NCBI GenBank assembly: GCA_001689415.1
Contig: LUJM01000023.1
Span: forward strand, 1 to 14,887
From: Bacteroidales bacterium M2
GTDB lineage: Bacteria > Bacteroidota > Bacteroidia > Bacteroidales > Muribaculaceae
DNA: 14,887 nucleotides
Direction: 5' to 3'
In this document: piece by piece, positions 1-5,260 of the stretch
Position numbering within the stretch: position 1 is the first letter of the stretch
How the letters are laid out: each line of letters opens with the position of its first letter
Notes under the pieces: model-generated
Told to the model about the DNA's origin: nothing
What the model saw: only the letters and a program-made list of their open reading frames with translations
Databases searched by the model: none
Translations under genes and position numbers: made by a program

Positions 1-44
1 TATATCGGAGCCTCGGCCGATTCAGCTTCAAAAAAATGACGCTA

Positions 45-671
45 TTAACTGAATATCCCTAAGTTATCAAATTCATTTTCGGTCCAGCCCATAAAGACAC
101 TTTCCGATATATTATACATAAGGCTTGAATATTCTGATTGAAAATTATCTTTGATAAGCTTGACCAGTTTGTTGTAGTCCTCGATGTTATTTAAAAAATG
201 CTGATCTAACGAACTCCCTAATCTTTCATTTGCAAATTGATCACCGTTTCTAAATAAGTAGAAGCCTATTATAAATTGGTATTGTTGAATATCAAAACTA
301 TCGGTTCTTGACACTGATCGTATATTTTTATCTATAATTGAATCTTGAAAAGCAGAAACTGACAAGGATAAATGGCGAAAACCTCTGGCAAGGCTATCAC
401 TCATTTTATCTTGCGCCTCGTACAACATCCTCCAGGCACTATCTGTGTAAGAATAGAAATATTTCCATTTCATGACTGCTCTCCGCATTTTACTTGTATC
501 GTTGGATGACGCATGAGTACTTTCTGCAACGACCTGAGACGGTTCTATAATAGTCACAGTATCTATTTGGGGAGTCGATAAATTACTTCTTGTACGATTA
601 TCTTCTCCAACATGTTTGCAGCCTATCAAAAATAGGCCCAGAATAGCTATAAAATATACAAGTCCTTTCAT
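45..671 (-). CDS. Lipoprotein of unknown function
   Basis: A 208-residue protein that I do not recognise. The N-terminus (MKGLVYFIAILGLFLIGCKH) is a lipoprotein signal peptide with Cys18 as the likely lipidation site, so it should be anchored in the envelope. A Ser/Thr-rich, probably disordered stretch follows (about residues 25-60), then a mostly helical region rich in Phe, Tyr, Asn and Asp with no motif I can name. The ATG overlaps the stop of an upstream small reading frame as ATGA, which suggests translational coupling to that frame (see 668-857). The likely promoter is at 938-968. The region is visibly more AT-rich than the rest of the window, with codons ending in A or T, unlike the C-ending codons of the TonB operon, which hints at a different origin. 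The gene call is secure; the function is unknown. Confidence 0.8.
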   Translation of the reverse strand: MKGLVYFIAILGLFLIGCKHVGEDNRTRSNLSTPQIDTVTIIEPSQVVAESTHASSNDTSKMRRAVMKWKYFYSYTDSAWRMLYEAQDKMSDSLARGFRHLSLSVSAFQDSIIDKNIRSVSRTDSFDIQQYQFIIGFYLFRNGDQFANERLGSSLDQHFLNNIEDYNKLVKLIKDNFQSEYSSLMYNISESVFMGWTENEFDNLGIFS

Positions 672-857
672 GTAGTTTCTGTTTGGTTTGATTCAACTTC
701 ATTGTTTGGGGTTACTATCAACTCCGGCAGTTCGAAATGGTAAAGAATTTGATATTCTTCCCTATCCTAACCGGTCCATATCTCGTTGATACTTTTTATT
801 TAATTCATAGATATTTACCAAGTTTTTAAGAATACTTATAAAATCGAAATAAGACAT
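668..857 (-). pseudogene. Small gene split across two frames by a +1 shift
   Basis: An ATG at 857 opens a 31-codon frame (MSYFDFISILKNLVNIYELN, ending QRDMDRLG) that stops at a TAG at 762-764. The +1 frame then reads 32 protein-like residues from 766 (DREEYQILYHFELPELIVT, ending NQTETT) to a TGA at 668-670, which overlaps the lipoprotein ATG as ATGA. The second frame is closed upstream by a TAG at 767-769 and has no start codon near its beginning, so it cannot be translated alone. Joined, the two give a protein of about 63 residues with an amphipathic, coiled-coil-like first half. Possible explanations are a one-base deletion making a pseudogene, an assembly error, or a programmed +1 shift at GGA UAG G. 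The first frame is also open for 12 codons before the ATG. No family was recognised. Confidence 0.45.
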
Positions 858-937
858 ATCGTAGCGAATTCTTTTTTGCCCTATAAGTGATTCTCATATT
901 TTTATAGCTCATCTTTATCGATTAAATATAGAATTGA

Positions 938-968
938 CAAACATATACTTAATGCCTGTTTCGTCAAA
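938..968 (-). promoter_or_regulatory. Bacteroidetes-type promoter for the 45-857 unit
   Basis: Read on the minus strand, TTTG (965-968) is followed after exactly 19 bases by TATGTTTG (938-945), an exact match to TAnnTTTG. Transcription should start near 930-933. The promoter lies just past the terminator hairpin of the CotH unit and points away from it, toward the small split gene and the lipoprotein. The leader before the ATG at 857 would be about 75 nt. Apart from this and a small hairpin inside the split gene (743-759), I see nothing else in 672-1009. Confidence 0.6.
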
Positions 969-975
969 TATACAC

Positions 976-1004
976 ACAGCGCCGACGGTTTCTGTCGGCG
1001 CTGT
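976..1004 (-). terminator. Hairpin terminator of the CotH unit
   Basis: A perfect 11-bp inverted repeat (ACAGCGCCGAC at 976-986 with GTCGGCGCTGT at 994-1004) around a 7-nt loop, beginning 5 bases after the CotH stop codon. The run after it on the minus strand (TGTATATTTGACG) is only moderately U-rich, so it is a weaker intrinsic terminator than the one at 12416-12452. Confidence 0.6.
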
Positions 1005-1009
1005 ATGGG

Positions 1010-2461
1010 TTATTTATAAAGGCCGTAGTTGGGGTCGGACTTCATGTATTTTATGCGGGCATCGATCCATTTCTCGAGGGTGGCAAGGTTGGTGCGGAAG
1101 TCGAAAGACCCAACCACATTGTAGCGGCTGCCCTGGTCGCGGCGCGTTGGCCACAACAAGCCGTTTTCTTTAGCCGATGGCTCGATAAGGGTCGCATATT
1201 CTGCCATAAATGATTTGAGTTTTGGATATCCGACCTCGACAAAGGCGTCGAACTTGGCTTTGAAAGCAGCCCTGAATTCTTTATTCTGCATTATGTGTTT
1301 AAAGAATGTATAGCCCGAAGCCTTGCCGTCGATTACGATAAGAGGCTCGTTTGCCGGCGCTCCCTCTTTGCCGTTGAACGTGAACGCCCAGTCAAAATCC
1401 CATACCGGTCCGAAATGGTATACCTCGGCGGGGTCAAGCGACTTCTTGTGGATGTATACACTTTTGGGGTGATGTATCTCATGATTGCCGGTGAGACAGA
1501 ACACAAGGAAGTAATTGGCTGCTGCATCGATATCGAGCACATCCGAGAGGCTTTCGGAAGGCGTACGCTTTATCACTGCATCAGCCATGACAGCAAAATC
1601 GGCCTTCCACTTGGCCAAATACTCAGCAGCATCAGTAATACCCGGCACCTCGGGGTCCTCGGCAAGTTCGGCCAAATCGGGGTCCTTAACCATCACAGGT
1701 ATACTCTTGGCAACAGTCTTTTCATCCCAATTATAGCGGAATTTAAAGTCTTCGTCGTAGTTAGTGTCGAGTTCGAAAAGCATGCCGGTTGTTTCGTCGA
1801 TATCCACGCTGCCGCCACCGATGCCGATTTTCTCAGTCATCACATACTGGCCCTTGTGAATGCCGTTGAGATACACATTTACCGGCACCATATGATTAGA
1901 ATACGGTATTTCGAGATAGTTAGCAATCCACATGGCTATGCTGTTGCGCATCAGAGTGCAGTCGATATTATTTGCCAGCAGAGCGAATGTCTTTGCTTTG
2001 GGCAAGCCACAAACCGATTTCTTCTTGGCCATTTTAAACCGATAGGGCTTTTTGTCCATTTTCCAAGTCGAGTTGCCGCGCCCACGGAATTCTACCGTCT
2101 GCTCTTCGAGATCATCGTACATGCCATTGCCGTTCATATACAGTGTCGCAGCGCGAACATCGTCCTTAGCGCCCTGTAGCTCAGTCCATTCCGGATAATC
2201 AATAAGGTTCACATATATGTCGGGGATGCCGGTGGTGCGCACCACGCAACTGTCGACAGCCGACATAGGATATACGTGGTCCTTGCCGTCGGCAGTGGTA
2301 ACGGTCATTTTATCGTTTGCAAACTTCATGCCGCTAATATCGGCCGATCGATGTGTGGCAAACTTACCATCGTTGCGGAATACGTGTATTTGCTCGTTTC
2401 CCTGAGCCATAAGCGGGCAGACAGCCAGCAGGGCTGTCGCGAGGCTTAGTAACTTTTTCAT
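1010..2461 (-). CDS. Secreted CotH-kinase family protein
   Basis: A 483-residue protein with a Sec signal peptide (residues 1-20, ending CPLMAQ). Residues about 25-74 form a small beta-rich domain (IHVFRNDGKF, then ISGMKF and DSCVV) common at the N-terminus of Bacteroidales exported proteins. The rest matches the CotH kinase family, atypical protein kinases first studied in spore coat formation: FRGRGNSTW (125-133), a conserved lysine-rich stretch after it, NSIAMWIANYLEIPYS (173-188), GQYVMTEKI (204-212), and GPVWDFDWAF (351-360), which carries the conserved aspartates of the presumed active site. No key motif is obviously lost. It is therefore likely an exported kinase-fold protein; activity and target are unknown. 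Its ATG overlaps the stop of the upstream gene (ATGA), so the two are probably translated together. A hairpin terminator follows the stop. Confidence 0.85.
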   Translation of the reverse strand: MKKLLSLATALLAVCPLMAQGNEQIHVFRNDGKFATHRSADISGMKFANDKMTVTTADGKDHVYPMSAVDSCVVRTTGIPDIYVNLIDYPEWTELQGAKDDVRAATLYMNGNGMYDDLEEQTVEFRGRGNSTWKMDKKPYRFKMAKKKSVCGLPKAKTFALLANNIDCTLMRNSIAMWIANYLEIPYSNHMVPVNVYLNGIHKGQYVMTEKIGIGGGSVDIDETTGMLFELDTNYDEDFKFRYNWDEKTVAKSIPVMVKDPDLAELAEDPEVPGITDAAEYLAKWKADFAVMADAVIKRTPSESLSDVLDIDAAANYFLVFCLTGNHEIHHPKSVYIHKKSLDPAEVYHFGPVWDFDWAFTFNGKEGAPANEPLIVIDGKASGYTFFKHIMQNKEFRAAFKAKFDAFVEVGYPKLKSFMAEYATLIEPSAKENGLLWPTRRDQGSRYNVVGSFDFRTNLATLEKWIDARIKYMKSDPNYGLYK

Positions 2462-2946
2462 CGGCCAAGCAAGATTTTGACAGCATGACTGCCATAAGAA
2501 ACAATATAGACACCGGCAGAGAGTGTTTCAGACGGCACAGTAAACACACCATCGGCAGCAACGCCCGAAAGGACGGCTGCACCGTCGGCAGCCGTGACAG
2601 CCACACGCTCGCACTTGGCAAGGTTGCGCAACACCAGGTTACCCCCCTCGCGCACAAGGACGGCACCGCCGTCGGCAACATCACTTACACCCGACCACAC
2701 GGCATCATCGCCGACTTCTGCCGAGAACGTCCAGTGCCACACCTCGTCGCAAGGTATCGACACCCGGCCTTTGTCACACGAAAAAACAAGCATGCCGCCA
2801 TCTACACCGGCCGTCATACCATCGCCAATATTGACGAATAACTTGGAGCCGTCGCGGCGCTCCACAGCCACGCTGCGATAGGCCGCCGATGCACTGAGGC
2901 CGGCAAAAAGCAACATGGCGAAAAGTATATGTAAACTATTTCTCAC
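2458..2946 (-). CDS. Small secreted protein with sorting-tail-like C-terminus
   Basis: A 162-residue protein with a signal peptide (about residues 1-21, ending SASA). Residues 23-75 form a short beta domain (VAVERRDGSKLFVNI, then VSIPCDEVWHWTFS) resembling the N-terminal domain of the CotH protein it precedes. Residues about 100-162 (GGNLVLRNLAKCERVAVTAA, then LSAGVYIVSYGSHAVKILLG) look like the beta-sandwich tail of Bacteroidetes proteins related to type IX secretion C-terminal domains. Pattern knowledge suggests this; it is not proof of type IX export. The gene is the first of a two-gene unit and is translationally coupled to the CotH gene. A promoter lies at 2973-3004, about 20 bases of leader upstream. 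GC content is high and in line with the CotH gene. It could be an accessory or substrate of the CotH protein. Confidence 0.75.
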   Translation of the reverse strand: MRNSLHILFAMLLFAGLSASAAYRSVAVERRDGSKLFVNIGDGMTAGVDGGMLVFSCDKGRVSIPCDEVWHWTFSAEVGDDAVWSGVSDVADGGAVLVREGGNLVLRNLAKCERVAVTAADGAAVLSGVAADGVFTVPSETLSAGVYIVSYGSHAVKILLGR

Positions 2947-2972
2947 AAGTGATGAATTTAAGGTTTGCCCTG

Positions 2973-3004
2973 CAAATTTAGGAAAAAAAACGAATTATTC
3001 CAAC
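2973..3004 (-). promoter_or_regulatory. Promoter of the CotH unit
   Basis: On the minus strand TAAATTTG (2973-2980) matches TAnnTTTG exactly. GTTG (3001-3004) stands 20 bases upstream as a one-mismatch -33 box. The predicted start is about 20-22 bases before the ATG at 2946. A short inverted repeat (AACCCA/TGGGTT, 3002-3016) overlaps the -33 element and might be an operator. Confidence 0.5.
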
Positions 3005-3055
3005 CCAAAATGGGTTTTATGCCAATGTCGAATTTAATATACGCTTTAAGAACTT

Positions 3056-3089
3056 GATAGGACGCAATGTATATACACTGCATCCTATC
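3056..3089 (-). terminator. Long hairpin after the Cys-cluster lipoprotein
   Basis: Two 14-base arms (3056-3069 and 3076-3089) around the loop TATATA. The arms differ from perfect complementarity at two positions. Both would be G-U wobbles in minus-strand RNA but C-A mismatches in plus-strand RNA, so the hairpin is selected on the minus-strand transcript. It begins 32 bases after the stop at 3122. The downstream sequence (AAGTTCTTAAAGCG) has no clean U-tract, so it may act as a 3' end stabiliser rather than an intrinsic terminator. Confidence 0.55.
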
Positions 3090-3121
3090 CAAAGATATTA
3101 TTCCTTGCTAGTTTATATCAC

Positions 3122-3919
3122 TTAAAATTCTCGCACATCGTCGGCATAACCACTTAAATCTTCGAGCTTTACAAGCGACCACCTTCCTTCTGCATCTTTT
3201 TTATAAGTAGCCTTTGTCTGGTAACTCGGCTCCTTTCGTGTGGGCCCGAAGAGAGCCTCTCCATACGGTGTCATATCGTAATAGTATTGCAAATAGAATT
3301 CGGCACAATCACCGTTCTCCCATACTTTTTTAGCCCCTGTATACACACGCTGCATCAGTTTTACAGTAACAGCATCACCCGTGTTTGCATTGAGCGCACC
3401 ACACTCAAGCCGCATTCCGGCTTCCGGATCCTCCCACTCTATTATGTATTTTTCACCTTCATCGGTTAGTTTCACGTCGCTGCGTCTGAAGCCATAAACA
3501 TCCGGGTCTCCATCGGCATAAGAGACAGTCATCAAACCTTTTTTGGCAAAGGCATCATAGCAGTACACACACCCTGCGCATGCTCCGCTAAAGCGATGCT
3601 GCAATGCCATCATGTATTTGTTGCCGAGCAGGTTTATAACATTCCCCTCCACATCCTTAAGGTTAAGCGAGATGAATCTCCTAGGACTGAAATGGTGCAT
3701 TTGCTCTGCTGTCTCATCGCGCTGGGTAACTTGCACACCGTCGACAATGTAAGTCGATTCAGGCGTGGCAGCCATTACCTGGTTTACGCGCAAGAGCGTA
3801 CATTCGGTCGTAGCGAAGTTTTCAGTTCCTTCCGCAATTTTAAGTGCTTTGGAGTCTGAAAGGCCACTTGAGCATCCGTATAGTCCCAAGAGAAGTACCA
3901 TGATAATATATTTACGCAT
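3122..3919 (-). CDS. Lipoprotein with a CxxCxxC cluster, unknown function
   Basis: A 265-residue protein that I do not recognise. The signal peptide ends in LLGLYGC, giving Cys16 as the lipidated residue. Residues about 30-110 are a beta-rich segment with a HHFSPRRFISLNLKD stretch. A three-cysteine cluster follows at 114, 117 and 120 (CAGCVYC). The C-terminal half is rich in aromatic and charged residues and includes a YLQYYYD stretch. The cluster could bind metal or form disulfides; it is not a full thioredoxin-fold signature. The gene starts 9 bp after the LRR lipoprotein gene ends, so the two are in one operon driven from the leader-RNA promoter. The gene is intact and its codon use is like its neighbours'. 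Confidence 0.75.
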   Translation of the reverse strand: MRKYIIMVLLLGLYGCSSGLSDSKALKIAEGTENFATTECTLLRVNQVMAATPESTYIVDGVQVTQRDETAEQMHHFSPRRFISLNLKDVEGNVINLLGNKYMMALQHRFSGACAGCVYCYDAFAKKGLMTVSYADGDPDVYGFRRSDVKLTDEGEKYIIEWEDPEAGMRLECGALNANTGDAVTVKLMQRVYTGAKKVWENGDCAEFYLQYYYDMTPYGEALFGPTRKEPSYQTKATYKKDAEGRWSLVKLEDLSGYADDVREF

Positions 3920-3928
3920 AATGTCAGC

Positions 3929-4696
3929 TTATTTCTTTGTGATTATTTCTGTGTCCCTATCAATACAATACTTATAATCCGGACCTACGTTAAGCCCCTC
4001 AATCTTTTGTTCAGGTGAAAGTATTACCTTCTTCACACCTTTACAACGCACCAACTCCAGATTCTTAAGCGTCGACAAATCCAGTTCTCCCACTTTTGTA
4101 TTACTGCAGAACAACTTCTCGAGCCTGGGATATTTCGACAGGTCGAGGTCTTTTATATAAGTATCATCCACTATAAGAGTCGTAAGAGAGGGACATTCAC
4201 CGGTGGAGAAGTCGTAAACAGGAGATTCCGACACTACCAACATCCGGAGAAAAGGCATATCCGGCAGATTCACGGCATTGAGTGCCCTGGCACTTGCTAG
4301 AGAAAGGCATTGGATTTTCTGAGGTACACTAATAGATTTGAGCTTGTCGATATTCTTCATACGACACTCTTTCAACATTTCGTTTTCCGACAAGTCCAGC
4401 GAATGCATTTCACACCCGTTGCCGTCAAATGTTTCAAGAGCTGCCAGATATTCAATTCCATTGTAATCTTCGCCTACTCTCGAGCCAAAGTTTACTTCCT
4501 TTATGTGCTCTACCTCGTCGGGACTCAGCTTTCCATCAGCGTTGGCATCAAACTCTTGCGCCAACATCTTTCGCATCTCGAGATTGTTGATTTTTGGGAG
4601 AATGTCGGAAGGCAGCGAACCCGAGCACCCGGTAGTCGCGAGTACAAGTGCAAGGAGGGTTTGCCATCCCACCCCCCGAAAGTTTGTGATTTTCAT
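3929..4696 (-). CDS. EF-hand and leucine-rich-repeat lipoprotein
   Basis: A 255-residue protein. The start at 4696 gives MKITNFRGVGWQTLLALVLATTGC, a lipoprotein signal with Cys24. Residues 50-61 (DANADGKLSPDE) form a complete 12-residue EF-hand calcium loop with acidic or polar ligands at positions 1, 3, 5, 9 and 12. Residues about 85-235 are irregular leucine-rich repeats of the Bacteroidetes type: LDLSENEMLKECRM (100-113), then LTTLIVDDTYIKDLDLSKYP (171-190) and LEKLFCSNTKVGELDLS (192-208). Such proteins are usually surface-exposed binding proteins; here the ligand is unknown. It is the first gene of a two-gene unit. No promoter is seen directly upstream, but a structured RNA with its own consensus promoter is, so this gene may be expressed by read-through of that RNA's terminator. 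A small inverted repeat (TCTCG/CGAGA) lies in the 58-base gap. Confidence 0.8.
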   Translation of the reverse strand: MKITNFRGVGWQTLLALVLATTGCSGSLPSDILPKINNLEMRKMLAQEFDANADGKLSPDEVEHIKEVNFGSRVGEDYNGIEYLAALETFDGNGCEMHSLDLSENEMLKECRMKNIDKLKSISVPQKIQCLSLASARALNAVNLPDMPFLRMLVVSESPVYDFSTGECPSLTTLIVDDTYIKDLDLSKYPRLEKLFCSNTKVGELDLSTLKNLELVRCKGVKKVILSPEQKIEGLNVGPDYKYCIDRDTEIITKK

Positions 4697-4754
4697 GAGT
4701 GATTTGATTGTTTAGTTTGCCTCTCGCCAATCCTCGAGAAGAGAGCGTATGCAC

Positions 4755-4844
4755 AAAAAAAGGTGTGAGGATTGTATCTCGTTCCTATCCTGCGTTCGGG
4801 TCTTGGCGTACCTCTAAGTTGGATAAGAACAACAGCCCCACACC
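4755..4844 (-). terminator. Nested hairpin with U-tract ending the RNA
   Basis: On the minus strand, P1 (9 bp) encloses P2 (10 bp), and P1 is followed at once by seven Ts (4755-4761). This is the form of an intrinsic terminator, although the 83-nt structure is longer than a usual terminator hairpin. It lies 58 bases before the ATG at 4696, where an attenuator would be expected. Confidence 0.55.
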
Positions 4845-5048
4845 GATTGAGCTTATTACGTATGAAGCCCAAGCCGATGCAGGGCCTCGGTAAAAGCAAC
4901 CGATGTAGATGCTACCGTCCATATTATTTTCAACTTAGATGCAAACCGCCAAGTTTGAACGCAGAAAATAAGATGTCAATAACACCTAATAAATAAAACG
5001 TCCGGGCTATGCCGGTACGGCGCGAAGCTGTCTCTACAATCTTCCACC
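4755..5048 (-). ncRNA. Structured RNA of unknown class, sRNA or leader
   Basis: A roughly 290-nt minus-strand RNA is inferred from a consensus promoter at 5055-5085 and a hairpin plus U7 at 4755-4844. Within it I find stem A (4864-4870 with 4882-4888, GAGGCCC/GGGCTTC), stem P2 (4781-4790 with 4821-4830, GTTCTTATCC/GGATAGGAAC) and stem P1 (4762-4770 with 4836-4844, GGTGTGGGG/CCTCACACC). Each contains one pair that is a G-U wobble only if the minus strand is transcribed. A 9-nt segment (4931-4939) is also perfectly complementary to the P2 loop (4813-4821), so a pseudoknot is possible. I compared it by eye with SRP RNA, 6S, tmRNA, RNase P and 5S and found no conserved core. It is either a free sRNA or a regulatory leader of the LRR lipoprotein operon. 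The 5' end is approximate. Confidence 0.45.
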
Positions 5049-5054
5049 GTTTTG

Positions 5055-5085
5055 CAAAGGTATGATTTTAAATCGACACCACAAA
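5055..5085 (-). promoter_or_regulatory. Promoter of the structured RNA and lipoprotein pair
   Basis: On the minus strand, TTTG (5082-5085) is followed after exactly 19 bases by TACCTTTG (5055-5062), an exact TAnnTTTG match. Transcription should begin near 5046-5049. It is divergent from the TonB-receptor promoter at 5174-5206. Confidence 0.65.
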
Positions 5086-5149
5086 ATAATTTTCTCTGAC
5101 TCAGGCAAGACAGCATAATTTATCAAAAAGCATTGGACATTGAATGTTA

Positions 5150-5161
5150 AAAACATGTTTT
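5150..5161. promoter_or_regulatory. 12-bp palindrome between divergent promoters
   Basis: AAAACATGTTTT is a perfect palindrome lying between the two divergent promoters, 12 bases before the putative -33 box of the receptor operon. It has the size and place of a half-to-full operator for a dimeric regulator. In AT-rich sequence this could be chance, so confidence is low. Confidence 0.2.
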
Positions 5162-5173
5162 AGGACATATATA

Positions 5174-5206
5174 CTTGTTTGATTACAATAATTTTTATTA
5201 ATTTTG
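5174..5206 (+). promoter_or_regulatory. Promoter of the TonB-receptor operon
   Basis: TAATTTTG (5199-5206) matches TAnnTTTG. The -33 candidates are CTTG (5174-5177, spacing 21) and TTTG (5178-5181, spacing 17), so the spacing is less regular than at the other promoters. The leader would be about 45 bases, very AT-rich and with no clear Shine-Dalgarno sequence, as is usual in Bacteroidetes. Confidence 0.5.
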
Positions 5207-5260
5207 ATGATTATTTATAATTAAAAGCTAATCAACAATTAAAACCTAAAATAAAACTTG

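Noticed and set aside
826..909. A 23-28 codon minus-strand frame (MSYKN or MRITY start) in the leader of the split gene
   Set aside because: Very basic, with no protein-like pattern, and it overlaps the better-supported frame beginning at 857.
1295..2179. A 294-codon plus-strand frame opposite the CotH gene
   Set aside because: The minus-strand protein has family motifs; the plus-strand translation shows none and begins at no plausible start context.
4762..4844. SRP RNA (ffs), suggested by a GGGGCTGTTG-like start, the hairpin shape and the U-tract
   Set aside because: The nearly invariant core around the GGAA tetraloop (GGAAGGNAGCAG) is missing, and the hairpin is only 83 nt.
4693..4899. 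Short frames on both strands across the hairpin region
   Set aside because: Both strands give composition typical of structured noncoding sequence, and the wobble pattern explains the region as RNA.
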